64,000 nucleotides of DNA, taken from the NCBI GenBank assembly GCA_013397695.1, contig VYZI01000242.1, forward strand, positions 717,822-781,821, written 5' to 3'. Positions 1-14,500 of the stretch are shown in pieces (position 1 is the stretch's first letter; every line of letters starts with the position of its first letter). Made by a program: the position numbers and the translations under genes. The notes under the pieces are model-generated. The model searched no databases. It was not told the origin of the DNA and was given only the letters and a program-made list of their open reading frames with translations. Source of the stretch: Centropus unirufus. Lineage: Eukaryota; Chordata; Aves; Cuculiformes; Centropidae.

Positions 1-932
1 AATTTTGGCTATTAAAAACTGAACTCATAAAAACCTGTTCTAAAAGTAATAGACAATCAGCATCTTCCTTTATAGAGGAAAATCAATTTAAAAAGAAACA
101 ACTCTGAATATAATTAAACATTGTAACTCTGGTTTATATGTGTTTAATAGGTATAATAATACTTACCTACTGTATCTCACAGGAGCCTTTTGAAGTTTAA
201 TTAATTAGTATTTATAAAAGCACACTGAAATCCTAAGATGAGAAGAAACTGCAAGTACATTGTATTGTTGCCCTTGTTTTATTAGCAATTTTGAGAAAAA
301 CCTGGTACTTCCGGAGATCTAGAATGTGTTTTAGCTTTCCATCATAATTTTATATTCACATACAGTTAGTTTCCTATTGCTTTTATGAGATGTTCCTCCT
401 TTTAGAATCAACACTTAAGGCTGTTGGGTTGGGGTTTTTTTAGCCTAAAACCCAAAATATGTATTTAAAGCAACTTTTAATGTTAAGCAAATACCGTTTC
501 TTTTTTTTACCGTTTTGTAACTACAACAAATTAGTCCATCAGTGTGATGTTTTGAAGGAAAAATAAGCAAACAGCTGCAGAGCATCAGCCTTTCATAGGA
601 ACCGAGATTAGGGGTGAGAAATGTCCCCAGAAAGGATGACATCACACCTGGATCATTAGGTGTTTTAAAGATAAACTATTAATCAGTTCTGAAATTATAG
701 CACATCTTTAGTTAACTAGAGAATCTAAAATCTTTCTGAGTGTAGGGGAGGGGGACAGAGATGTCAGACAGGCTGGCCTTGAAATAATAAGCGTATTTGT
801 GTATTTGAGTTGTGTTCCATAGATGCTCATTTTTTCTTTTGGTTTACACTTGTGACAAAATAGTTTTAAACCTGGAAAATTATTTTTAAGTTATCTAAAT
901 ATATATGGGTTTGGGTTTTCCCCCCAAAAAAA

Positions 933-972
933 CTGATGTTAAATCAGTGTTTTAAATCTGATGTTAAATCAG
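933..972. repeat. 25-bp-period direct repeat of CTGATGTTAAATCAG
   Basis: Two exact copies of a 15-mer start at 933 and 958. The unit is itself an imperfect dyad (CTGAT...ATCAG). It might act as a paired protein-binding site, but there is no gene nearby to support this. Confidence 0.85.
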
Positions 973-3900
973 CCCAATTCTTTTTTTCTTTTTTTTTTCT
1001 TTCTCTGAGCAGATGTTTACCTCTTAACCTGGTTTTATTATGATTGCCGCTGCACAGCTAGTTTCATGCACACGTTTTCAAAGAAATAACTCATCTAACT
1101 AATACTACTGACAAGTAATTTGTGTCACAGATCTAGAGTCTGAAGCAGGAGGAAGGGATATATCACCAGAATTAGGCAGTTGAAGGTTTAGGAACTGGTG
1201 GGTGGCTCTACCACCTCAGGAAAACCTCTGATAGTTCTGAAGGACCCTTCATTTTCAAAAAGGACTCTCTTCAACACTGGATTTTTCCCATGCCCCTAAC
1301 AGATTTATGAGATGAGTGCAGGCTTCATTATGTATAGTCTTTAGCACTTTTCTGGTTTTTATGATCTGATGCTAACACTAATATCTGTCGCCATGAATAT
1401 TCGCTGCCTGTGTTCTGAATAGTTGTTCCAATAGTCTGTCTGGATTTGACCTCATAAGAAAAAGATATTCTTTCTTATTATATTCCATTAATGTTTTCAG
1501 TTATATTTAGATTGGAAACATCATAGGCCAGTGGATGGGGAGCTGTGCTAGGAATCACTTGAGCATTTTCTTAGGTTTTGCTGGGCAACTCAGGGCCACT
1601 TCATGCTTCATTTTCCCTACTTCAAAACCATCAGCAATGCCACTGACGTCCTTTAAGTGCTGGGAAATCTGCTGATGAAAATTTCTGTACAAAACTTAAT
1701 GGTGTTTTTCCTGATCCTGGATCACCGTATTTGCTGTGTAACCATGGCAAAAGACTGCCCTCTGTGTTGGTTTGCTTCTCTGGCTGTTTTGGTTCCTTCA
1801 GTGGATAGTTTTTCCAGGATTGGGACAATCATGTGTTTTTCATTTGAAAAGCTGAATTTATTAAGTTGATGGAATGGTTATATTAATAGCCTGTAAATCC
1901 CTCCTGCATAGAACTGGATCTTTCTTAACCTCTTGAATTCTTTTGCTTGTGAAATTTTGCTCTTGCAGCTTTTAGCGCTATGTAAAATGCAAACTGTTAA
2001 TTTTTAGGCAAGTTGGGATACTTTGAGAGAAAACACAGTAGCTGTTTGTCAGTTTTTTTAGGTTCCTTTTTTTTTTTTCCCAGAGCTAGTTTTAAGTAGA
2101 TGTTTCTTTGTAAGTCTTACGAACTTTGCAAGTTCCTTTGCCTTTCCAAGTGAAACTCTTCAAGATCTTTTAATCAAACCACTGACACCTAACTTGTTCT
2201 TTATTTAATCTATGGTGTTTGCATGGGCTGCAATTCCAATTCTGTATCATTTAAATCCTGTGGAAAAAGCAATTGCCATTGAATATTTTAGGTTGTAGTT
2301 TTTGCTTTATGCATATAGGAAAGAGTGTTTCCGTTTACTCTGTTTAAGCACTTAAATATATAGTGACTTCAAAATGCCTCGGTTCTCATCAGCTTTAACA
2401 GTGGTACTGCTGAAAGGCTCTTGCCAGCTCGTGAGATTAGAATCTTAGCAATGCATTTTCAGAAGGGAGAGGCATGAGCCCATGAGCTCTGCAGGGGGTA
2501 AAACTGAGAACAAGCCATCAATCCCCACAGCCTAAAAGTTACTTCTCTGGCCTTTGACTGGCTCTGCACATGACAGGCGTGTGAAGGGTCCGGCTTACAC
2601 AGTCCACACCTGGCCCTGTGTACCCCAGAGGGCCAGAGGAGTAGCCTTTGCCTGTCTCTGGTCTCTGCTGCTTCTCCCCGAGTCTTTAAAATTCCTGCAA
2701 TACCCACAGGTTTTTCTAAGGTGAAATGACCTATAAATATATCAAACTCTTAGATGATATGTTGTCCTGTGCCAATCGAAAGGATTAAGACGTACTATCT
2801 TTACTACTAAAAATAATTGGAGAGGCACCAGTGAGGAGCCAATTTAGAGAAATTATTGCAGTGAGACAGATCCCTACATAATTGATATTTGGTATGGACA
2901 GATTTATGGAGGTAGCTGTTACAATCCTATTAAATACTTAGCTGAAGCACTTAGCTCTGTCACTTTTATTAGCACAGTTTTGCATGCTCTTTCCATGGTA
3001 ATTTGAGCTGTGTATTTTTTATCCTTTGTGTGACTTCCTGCGTTGCAGAAAGACATCTTTGAAACTCCCAGTGTCTTCCCTTATGCTCACAATAGGCAGA
3101 TTGCACTGACATGGTCTTCACACAGGAACAAGCACCTTTTTCTTGTCCTGCCTTTGGCTGTACTTCCCCCCTCCATCTGGACAGATCTGCTGGGGTGTTT
3201 TTTCTCACTTCATGCAGGAAACATACCGCATATCTAATATATTGTGTTCAAAGAAGCCGAATTTGCTTTTTTTAATACCAGCTCTTATCTCTTACCGAGC
3301 ATAGATCTACAAATACTGTACTGTGTCCCCCACAGCTATTCTCTGTTTTGAGATTCTTCATCACGTGTCAGACAGATGGTACAATCAGTGGGTTGTATCA
3401 GAGCAATAAAAAAAGAAATTTTTTTCTTGCTGCTTCTACCCACACTGGTTGGAATTCGGTGAGATGCAACAGCTGTAACACAATCTTTCAGTGACAAGTC
3501 TGAACGTGTGGTGTGGGGGATTGTTTCATTTGAAAGTAAAAAAGTATGTAGGAAAAAAGGCATTAAAACAGAAATATAAAGGGCTTTAACAGAGCTATGA
3601 AGGTTGCAAGGTTAAGTACCTGAGTTTTCAGAGCTGTTTATTCACTCGGCTGTCTCAGATCACAGGTGGATCTCTGTTTGCAGCTGTGGATGCAAACAAT
3701 TCAACACTATTTTTCCTTCTGTTGTACACTTCCTAAGACTGCTCCTTCATTTGTTATTGAACAAGGCATCTGGTACTTAAAGAAACCTTGCCAATCCATC
3801 AAAAATATTTGTATCCTCAGTGAGTATGATGGGAAAAGCAGCATTAATAATATAAGGGTTTGCTGAGAGGACAGCCTTAGGTTTCTGTTTTGTGCATCTA

Positions 3901-6900
3901 TTCTGCCTGACCAGTGCCAGCTCTGCAGGCATGAAATTTGTTTTTAATATCAAAGAACCCGAAATCTTCGAAAACTGTTAAATATTAGAAAAAAAATAGT
4001 AGAAATTGTGGTTTGGTCCTCATCCTACTAAAGCCCTACGCTTTGCTCCCACCCACCTGTCTCTCTCCTGCCCTCAAGTGCAATACCAGCTTCCCACAAG
4101 GAAGAAATGTGGGCAGCAAAAGAAGCAGTGATTAACTGCTGATATGCACAGGGTAGTGAGTATGGCCTTGACAAAAAGCTGGAAAAAAAGGAGGGTCTCT
4201 GCAGAGCTCCTGCAGAGCAGGAGATGAGCTGAGGGTATGAAGGAGGTGGGAGAAGAAAGGTGCTAGGGGAGCTTCTGACTGCCCAGTGAGAGGTCCTGGA
4301 AAGCCCTTTACTGCTGCTCCTCATCTTTCTCCTGAGGAGAAAGTTTGGGCTGAGATGTCTAAAAGCAGCATCCTCCTGTTCTTTTGTATCTACAGCTGTC
4401 CATTTCAAAAAACATACCATAAGATAGAGATAGATTATCTTTCTTGCTTCCATCATTAAACATTTTCTGTAGAACATAGCTCCTCACTTCATATCCCTCC
4501 AGACTTCATGTTCTCTGGGTATATCACTACAGCCAAACTGCTCCTGTAACGGTGTTTTAGATGCTTTGATACCTGAAAATTGAAGGGTTTTTTTTGAGCT
4601 AATCTCATACCCCTGCCCAGGTAAACTTGAACTATATGAAGAGGTGCTCTGAGCTAATACAGGGCCATTAACAAGAATAACTGTACCAATTTAAATAATA
4701 TTCTATTTGACTCTGAATATTTTTTTCACTTTAGCAAGTCATAAAAATAAAGCAAGTTTTTAATTTAATCTTTTAACAGGAGAGAAGATGAGTGTGCAGA
4801 CTAGAAACAGCAGTTCTTCCTTTTGTGTTGTTGCAATATTCAAATCTCTACCTGGCACTGCGTAGGAGGCAGTTTGGATTGTGGGACAGACTTGATATTT
4901 CTGCTAAATGATCAGCAAGTAAATGATTGTGCTGGTATTTAATTGTCACCTTTTAGGTTCAACAGTTTAACAAGTCATTGTGACAGATGAGGTGGCTGTT
5001 GTGTCTGAAAGCCGTTCAGGTAGCATTTACTTTGTTTCACTCGGTGCACTTCTTCAAAACTGTCTTCATAACTCTGCTCCCCTCTCTAATCATCAGTAAA
5101 AGGAACAAATGCTCCATTCTGGCAAATGCAGAAAGTCCTACCACAGGTCCTTGACCCAGATTTTGACCACAGAAGTACACACTGTCCTGTGCAGTACTGT
5201 GTTGCCCCGTGAAGCTAATGCTGCAGCTTACTGAGATATGGGACTCCAAATCACTGTAAGAAACACCATCCAGCAGTTTGACAACTCAATGTTAATTACA
5301 CTGTCCTTTTTCTACCCATACTATTACCATTTTCCCAAGTAATTATTATTATTATTTCCCTCCTGGACAGTTGGTTAAACTGTCTGTAAAATTCTGCTAC
5401 ATCAGAAGCATAGGAACTTGCCCTTTTCCAACATGTTCAGCACCATTGACACTGGCTTTTATTGGTCTGTGCATTTTATTCTGCTTTTTTTCCCATGACA
5501 GCATGAAGCAGTTAACAGCTGGCCAGCTGCAAAAGTGCTTCTGCAACCAGAGAAGGCTGGGAAAGGGAGGGAAGAGTGTCTAGTTGAGAATTGCTTGCCA
5601 GCTTTATTGCAGAATTATGATTAAAATGTTTTGTTGAAAGTTTAATATATGTGCATGTGAGAGTCAGCAAAACAGCTTGGGCTGCCTTCTGTTTGCTTCT
5701 CTATTTGTTTAGCATACAATTTCTCAAATGTCACATTTAGTGTAATAACTCTCCTTTCATTCGTATGATATTAATCTGACTTCTAAGTCCTCCTCGTGTT
5801 GCACTCCAAAAGAGCCCCCAGTGCAACACCAGAGTTGGGGGGTTGATCTACATCTTCGTTTGCCTATCACTGATCCCACATCACTTCTTGAGAGCTTGTC
5901 CAGGGTGGGCGATGATGTGGACAAATGGAAATGACAGTTCTATGGAAGAAACCTGTAATTCCTGGTGCAGGAGAAACTCAAGGGCTCTCTGGGAAGCGAG
6001 GTTATTCTTTTTATTAAGAGTCCATCAATGTACAGTCCATAAACCATCAGTGGTTCTTTAGATGGGTGTAAATCAGCAACTGTAGTTTATGTTACTCAAG
6101 GTATTGCAGGCTGCTTTTGACAATATTTAGACATTTTTACGATGTGCGTGTAATCAGATGGAACACCATTGCATCCTTGCCTGCACAGCAAGGGATCAAG
6201 GGATCCATCCATACGTGCACACATAATCCATTACAGACAGTTTTGATGTCGGTACTTCAAACTTATAGCCGTTATTGCATTTCTCTCAAATTATAACTAG
6301 GAAAATATGTGGGACATACAACATTTACAAGGGGAGAAGGGACAAGGGACTAAGGGATAAATTGCCTTTCCTAACGACACTACTGTGGACAGGTAGATAC
6401 CCCTGCTGTGATTCATCTTGCCAAACATTAGACGTGTGCAGCTAGCTATTCACAGTTGCTCCTTTTTTGCTTAGTAGATGAGTGGGCATTTTGAGAGCAT
6501 CATTTATTTGATTTACTTCGGATGTGTTTGCTGTAAGATGAGTCACACCTCCTATACAGCTACAGCCTTAGGGCATTGTAGGTGTTTGCTTACTCGGATG
6601 AATCTCATCCCCATTTCCTCTCCTGCGTGAAATATTTTTCAAAAATACTACTTTATGAATTACCATCATTCTTTTTTTTCTGTATATTTTCAGTGGATTT
6701 TCATTAAAGGGTGCAAAAGTGCACGTTTGGAAGTCCGTACTTTATGTAGAGAGTTTTCCTCTCCAACTTACAAAGTCAAAATGCTTCATCCTTTTGTCCT
6801 CTGCAGAACTGGCTGTGTGGGGAATGGTTGCCATCTCAAGCCTCTGACGATCTCTAAAGATAACTATTACCGCACTGACAAACATTTCCTTAATGCTTTC

Positions 6901-9900
6901 TTAATGCAATAGACTTTCTTTCTAAAGTGTTTTATTAACAATTGGTGCAACTCAGAAAACTGAAAAATTAGTGCAGATGTGGCATTTTCATGCTAGCGAA
7001 GATATAGCACTTGCTTGTCTATGTTTTTTACTGGCTGTTAATCAGAACATTTAATCAAGAGCATTTGTAATAAATTTTAAAGGTCACTTTTGCAAAAGCA
7101 AAAAAAAATAGCCAGCAAGATAATCTGGATTTTATTCCTCTAATATTTTTTTTTTAGAATGGAAGTCTAGTTAATTGTCCAAGCTTAATAGCAGCCCTGA
7201 TTGAACTCCCCTCAGTTCGGAAATCAGTGTTGTAGTTTGTTGTTTTCAGTATTTAGTAAAGCTGCCAGTCTTTCTGAAATCCATTTCTGAATTGAGAAGA
7301 CTTGTACGCCCTGAAATCTGTGATAAATTATGAAAAAAAATGGTTATATAATTTACATGTAATTTACGGAGACAAGTGGTCCTTGCTTTTCCCAACTTCT
7401 TTTAACCCCCATTTCTTCTTTACTCTGTGCTGTGGCGCTTTGTTGTGGTTCGTCTATGGTTGGTAGGTTTTTTCTTTTATTTGTTTTAAACCAGGGCATT
7501 ATGAGAACAAGCACTAGGACAGGAAATTAAGCACTCAATAATTTGACTCTTAGCACCTTCCACATTTTGAGCTTTGCTGGAAAATAACAAACATCATTTG
7601 GTGCCCTGCTCCACTTCCTTAGGGAAATAAGGAATGGTCCTCAAAGGTATTAAACGGTCCTCAAAGTAAAGTAAAAGAAGTAATTTGTTTCCCTTCCCTG
7701 AAACTTGATCTCTCTAGCAACTTTATTATTCAAAATGTAAGAGCTAATTGATGTAAGGCATCATATCCTGAATATTAAACAAGACTCTGCTTCCAAGCTA
7801 CCAATAGTCCTGGTAGTGCCAGCTCTTCTCACTCCTGAGAGGACCCTAGTCTCAATCATGTTTTGGAAAAAAAACAATTATATTAACTGGAGTAATTTTG
7901 AAAGATTTTTAAAGGTATGACAGAAAAGTATGATTCCTGTTGATTCCATGCTTTGGCACATTCTTAAGGGTCTTGAAGAGTCTTGGAAATTTTAGCATTG
8001 GTCATTTGCTTTTCTGCCGATTTTTAAGCAAGTGCAATAGTTATGTTTTTGTCTTTCTGAAGTTAACTGTGCTGAATAGAATTCTTACTTTACTCAAGTA
8101 AAAGGATGGTCATGATTCCTAGTCAGGATTAATAGATGCCATTTTATTTTCCATCACATAATTTGATATCTTTGTTCTTTATATGATACTTTGGAAGTTC
8201 CTCTTTCTTAAATGCCTTCTTGATAAATATATGTCCTTTAGATTTCAAGATCAGTGTTTCTAGTTTTAAATAAAAATTAAGTGTTGTGCCATAAAACTGT
8301 CTCTTGATGAAATCTAATTTCTTGAGCATGCCCAGCAATGCACTGTGAGTTTCTGCAGATAAATAGCAATGGATATGAAAAGAAAGTTTAGAACTCAAAA
8401 GTTAATTGCTGCTTTAATGTGTAGCAATAACTTGACAGATCCTAACTTGCTGAATCAGCATGCTTTCCAAGAACAGTATTTTGGACAAATTTCTTTTTGA
8501 CTTGTTTTCCTTTGATACGGAAATTTGGGGTGGAATTAATTTAATCTGCAGGACACCAACCTTCAGCACTTGAAAGTTTCTTTTTCTGTTGTTATTTTCA
8601 CTTTCTCCATTTTGTCATCATGACCTCTTTTGGCTGGTCACCCCTATTCTTCACATCGTAACTTGTGTGTTTCTCTGATGACTTCCAGACCCCTCTGGGA
8701 CCACGTACAAGCAAAATAAGTTTTTCTAAAAGGTATTAATGGACATTTTTTCCATTAGTAATAGTAATGACCCATTGTTGAGGAAGCAGCACGTAATAAC
8801 ACTGAATTATCAGTGTGCTTTACACCAGTGTTCCTACAAACTGAATAAAAACTGTTCATGTGAAATAAATCTTTCTCAGTTGCAAGTGCCGGATGTTCTG
8901 CAAGAGTTTCTGTAGCATGTTAAATCTCAGTCAGAGGCCACTGAAATATAAAATTGATGCAAAGCATAAAAGTCTCAAGAAAGCAGAGCAACTTTGCTAG
9001 CCAGAGAATTGATACTGCACGTAGGATGAGACTGGTGTGCCAAGAGTTGCTAATGTGATGTACTTCGGTATAAGCCTGTGTTGGATGTGAAATGTGACAT
9101 TGAAACACTCTGTTTACAAAGTAAATATTTCCTCAGACAAGGAGGTTGAATAAACTTTCACTGTAGTACTAATTTACAAGGTGTACATAAGGTATGGGCT
9201 ACAAAGGTTACTGTGTTTGCTTTGCTTTAAACTGGTGTAAATAATAAATTACCCAGCCTCAGTACGGTACCTCCTGATTTACATTGTGACCACTAGAAGA
9301 CAGGATGGGCTTGATGTTGATTTTTATGCACTTTGGAGCAAGAGGGAGTTTTCAAACCATCACATCTCAAGAGTAGCCATGCTGACTCGTATACCCATAT
9401 GTATCTAATGTGGGAAGATGTTAAATGTCCCTTTCCTTTGTTAGATGGAAAGAACTATATTTTTAGTTTATACGTCGCAACACAAAATGAAAACCGACGG
9501 CTTCCTGTTTATCCCAGAAGCTGCAGCATCCAAATGGGTTACATGGAAGAATCTAGGCAGTATACCTCCCTCCTTCCTTGGGATATACCTGTGCATTACA
9601 GAGTTGGGTTTTCTTACTCTCTCATTAGAGGTGTAATCCTGGTCAAACCCTAGGCCTAAACAGCTGTTGTTAAAATCTTGATGTGTGGATATTCAATGGT
9701 GCTTATGAATGAGACCCTTCCCCGTGCAGTTAATTAACTTCCTTTCCCTCCCTCCCCTCCCCCGTTTACACAGACCAGGGTATCCGACTGCAAATAGTTT
9801 AAAATCACTGGAGTGCAATGTTCTGCTTGGAGACCTGTTGCCTACAGTCGTGTTCAAGGACAAGAGAATATGAAGAGTTCTGTCTTGGGGACAGGACTAG

Positions 9901-11500
9901 GACTGACTAGTCCAGGTTTCATTCAAGGACTTCTGGTTGTTTCCCTATTGGTATTATTGCATTTGATTTGATTACTCTTTCCCCTGTTCAGTGAAGTATA
10001 AAGATAGCTTAACTGGTATTAAAGTGAACTAATGTTTTATAGATGGAAAGAAGATGCCACTGAAAGTTTCCCCATATATCTTTTTGTGCTGACTTTTGGC
10101 CTTACCATATTCTTTTGACAGTTCTTGGTACTTGCAATATTATTTGCATGTCATTATACAAATTATACTCCGTGTCAAGTTTTAGATAAGCCAATGACAA
10201 GTGAGATAATATATGTGCTCATTTGCACACACATGAAAATAGTTTGGATAAAGAAGCATAGCAAACTGTAGAAATGTTGCCAAATAGTTTATGGTTACTT
10301 GTGCTTTATCACTCAATTGATGTATTGAGAATATATTGTCATATTTTGTAGCAATAAGAAACTTTACTATACTCATCTGCAGTGTCTTTTCTCTTGTGGA
10401 AAAAGTTAAAAGCTATGCAGTCTGTCTTTTTGGGGTGGTTTTTTAACCACAAAAATTACTTGCACAATGCTATGTTCTAGAGTCATTTACATTATATAAA
10501 TGGATATTTGCTTATATAAAAATACACAAGTGCACATATATGTCTTGGTGGGTAAGCAAGTGTAAACATAGGCTATCATCATGCCGTCAGGTAAACTTTC
10601 AACGAGATGAGACCTGTAGTAAAGTCCAAAAAAACTGAGAAAACCATTCAAAAACCAATTTCCAAAGCAGTAAATTTGTATGAAAAAAAAAAAAAAACAA
10701 TGATCCATATTTCTCTCCTTGAAGAGGAGACCTGAATCACCTCCCCCAGCCTGCCGCAATTTAAGTGTTCAGGATAAGAGAGTTCTCACCATGTGATCAG
10801 CTGTAGGTCGTTAGATTGCTCTCTTAATTATCCCCACATTTATGCATGTATGCAGAAGAGAGAAAATTCCTGTCTGCCTCCCCATGGCTACTAGCGGGCA
10901 TGTGGCTTTGTGAAGCAGGAGTGAGAAATAGCAGCTTTGGTAAGCACTCATATGGTTTGGATGGTCTGGGTATTACAAGGCAAATTGGTGGGGTTTGACA
11001 GGTCGGTAATTCTGTCATAGGTGGCTTTACTTGAGAGAGTTTTATAGCAGGAGTGCACTCTATATTAATAATATCTAAAGACATAGCTGTCCTTCCAGGG
11101 CAGGCAGCATCCCAAGAAAACATTAATCATGTTTTCCTAAAGCAGCCAAATTGATTTCTTGAGAGAAATATTTCTTTGTCTACTCCCCAGCCATTTCTGA
11201 ACCCATCACAAAATTACGGTGATCTGAGTAGCTAATGAACAAATAATTACTACCTGTTGATCTGCCAGGAGAAAAGGTACAAGTATTGCTTTGTCAGTGC
11301 GAGTAACTTTTTTACTAAGACATAGTGACCGTTTTGTTCCATCACCTGTTCTATGGGGATAATTTCTCTTCTTTTGGATCCTTGGGTTACACAGAGAATA
11401 ATACCATATTTATTATGTTAGGAATGGTTTCTATTTCTTCACTTTAGATGTTAATATACCTGTTTGTAGCATTCTATGTAAGCTTTTATAAACAAAGGAA

Positions 11501-11550
11501 TGCTGTTCCATTTTTATTCACTTCACTAGTGCTGTTCCACTTTTATTCAC
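11501..11550. repeat. 29-bp tandem duplication
   Basis: TGCTGTTCCATTTTTATTCA at 11501 is repeated at 11530 with one T-to-C change. The second copy is slightly shorter. It contains no gene. Confidence 0.88.
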
Positions 11551-14500
11551 TATTGGTACAGTTCTCCCCAATCTATAGCTCAGCCCTGTCCAGCAAATGA
11601 AACGTAGGTTAAAAACAGCCAATTAACCCAAGCTGAGCCAATGTTCAATCAGCTGTAGGTGAGAGTGGGAGAGAAAAGCAGTTGGAAAGGGTAAGAGCAC
11701 CTAGGATAGTCTGATATGAACCTGAAGCGTTTTGGAAGACCCCTTTATTGTAGGAAATACACATTGTTTTGTCAACAAGGACTTTATTATCTTATGAGCT
11801 TTTTTACCTAAAATCAGCTATCCTTAATAAGTACCATATATATCAAAATTACTTAAGAGATTCCCATATTTACCATGCATGCATTTACCTATATAAATAT
11901 ATACGGAGCAGCCTACTCATCTTATTTGGTGTTGCTTGCTTCTGCTGTGTTTTGTTGAAAAAGAAAAGGTTTTCACTAATGGTTGTGTATGTAATTTAAG
12001 CATTTAAATTAACTGGAGGATGTGCATAGGAATTGAGCCTGGGTTTTACAAAAGCACCAAATGCAGATAAGGAAGGAGTCATCTTGGGCTTGTTCCATCA
12101 TTACGGATTTGCATGTCAGGCCCCTCCTTTAAATCCTTGCATCTTCCCCTGAGGCCGTGGCCACTGTGTGGGTCTGATGGAGCCATGGGAGAGGTGCATC
12201 ATTACCCGATTCTTCCGCGCTGTATTTGCTACTCCGTTAGTCTGCTGTCAGAGCAGGGCACCTGCATGCTTCCTGATTTTCTTCAGGCTGGGTTAGCTTT
12301 AACAGCTTCAGTTGTTGGGCTGCGCTAACCTGATTGGTTTTTTTTTTTTGGTCCAAAGGAAATAAGGTGCAGTGAGTTGTAAAGATCTACAGTGCCAAGC
12401 AGGTGAAATGAGCAGTCTGATGTGGAGACATGCCTGTACCTGAAAGGAGGCGTCTGCCAGGGGAGTTCAGATCTAAATGTCAGGGCCTGCCACTGCTCAA
12501 AGCCTGACCCATTGGGTTTTCATTTTGTATTGATTTTTCATGTTTTGATCCACACAAAATGTTCACATAGCAGGTTGAGTTAGCTTAAGTCATTCCCTAT
12601 AAAACCACACCGTTTGAACCAGGCTGTTTTGATTGAGCTCCTGTCTACACGTAGGAGATGTGCCCCAGGTGAGCTGGTTATTACAGTCATGATTCACATG
12701 AGTCTCATTTAAACTTCACTTGTGTTTTGGCTGTCTCTGGAATTTTTTTCACTCCACAGCACCTGCAGGTGAGGTGGCAAAAATGCATATTGGCTGGCAT
12801 TTCTTACCAAAAGCTATTTAGGGTCTGCTTCCCCTAGAAACTTGCCCCTGTAGACAACACCAAACTGAATTCTCTTGAACCTGAAAAGAGTGGGCTGCAA
12901 TGGAGAAAAAAATACCCCCTTTTCACTCCTGGCCTCTCCTTCTGGGAAATACAGGTTTTAGGTCTGTTTAAAAGGCCTGCTGGTACCCAGTGCAACCAGG
13001 ATATTAAGATAATTACTTCACTTTTGAGGTGAACACTGTAATTGCTTGCAGTTCTCTGTGTCAATGCTGTTGGGCCTTCTGCTACCGTGAGCTCATGAAC
13101 TACAATCTCCAAGAAAGTCACGAGCAGTGAATCAGAAATGGCTTTGAAGTGCCCTCCAGAAACCTCTTTTAGGGGCATCTTCACCGTTTATTTTGAATCA
13201 CTTCATGCTTCTAGTTTAGGTATGGTTTAGACGGTCAAAATCAGGCAGGTCACATCCACTGTGGTTGGAGGCAATGACTGGGTTATTCTGTGTGACTCTG
13301 GAGTTATTCTTACTTAGACATCAAAGTAGATGTGTAAAGAAAATTTCATGAATACTTAAGAGGAAGTTTCACAATTCTAATGTGTTTACATTGTGTTTGT
13401 TTATGGGGTGATAGCAGGTAATGCAAATAAGGCAGAGCTAAAGCAGTATAGAAGAGTTCATCAAAGTCTCAAAAAAAACATATATTGATTTTTGTCTGTT
13501 GACACAGGCTGAAATCCTGCGGCCCTTACTTTGCTTATCTCCAAATCTTCCTTGGGCCACTTAAAAGGAAGCTGGACCATGAGTCTCAGTGTTTGGAATT
13601 AAATAGCCTATCATGACAGATGTAAACCATCCTTGAAAATCGATTGCTTTATCAACTGAGTCGGTTGCAGCAGAAGTTTTAAGTCAGTTATTACTGGTCT
13701 AATATAATGGCATTTTATACAGGTCTGTAAACACTCTCCGTTTATGCAGGTCTGATTCCATATGAGGAGGACTTCTTCCACTATAAATGGCTTTTTTTGT
13801 TTGTTTCTTTTTCAGTGTAGCTTGAGTCTTAAGGAAAACTTATTGTCTCTTTGATACTAGAGGCATACCCAATGTGTTACACTGGTATAGATTGCCTTAA
13901 ATTATTTAAGAGGGGGGTATCTCTTTTCTATGCATTTTTCTAGCATTTAGTGGGCTGAGAGGGTTAGATTTGTTGTTACTTTTACCTTTCAGTGACGTTT
14001 CTTTTTTTTTTTGTTTATTTATTACCTGCTGATTACATGAATGTGAGAGGTGCCTTATGGATTTAAAAGGTAAGTAAACTTAAGGAGTGATACTGTGCAC
14101 ATTTTGTTCTTCATTTCCACCTCTCCACATCCACATTGTATAGGAGTGATTTTCAAAAGACAAGATAAATATGGAAACCTGACAGCTGAAAATACCATCA
14201 ACTGGGAACTTTTGTCCTGATTGCACTTTGGAGAAAGTGATGTTTGCTTTATTCTGATTTATGAGCAGGGCAATGACTGGCCAGGTGCTGGGCCAGCATC
14301 AGCTATTTACTTCACTACATAAAGAGTGATGAAAGGCATCAGAAAGCAGAAGGAGCAAATTTTTTTTTTTATTTTATGCCTTGGCTAAGTGGATCGTGGC
14401 GCTACTCACGAGCAGCAATCTATCTTTGCTGTTCTGAAGAACACGTTAACCTTTCTGGAGACTGCATCTCACTGTAGGCTTTTGGTCTGAAATTTCTCTT

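Noticed and set aside
1500..1640. MIR/CORE-SINE-like phrase
   Set aside because: Only a vague resemblance to a MIR core over about 40 bases. Not enough to call.
4028..4477. 149-codon minus-strand frame
   Set aside because: No domain, splice sites or composition bias recognised. Length is within what chance gives in 64 kb.
9285..9305. CTCF-like GACCACTAGAAGACAGG
   Set aside because: Lacks the GGC part of the core motif.
9333..9653. 106-codon plus-strand frame overlapped by a second plus frame
   Set aside because: No recognisable protein. Two overlapping frames open together suggests composition.
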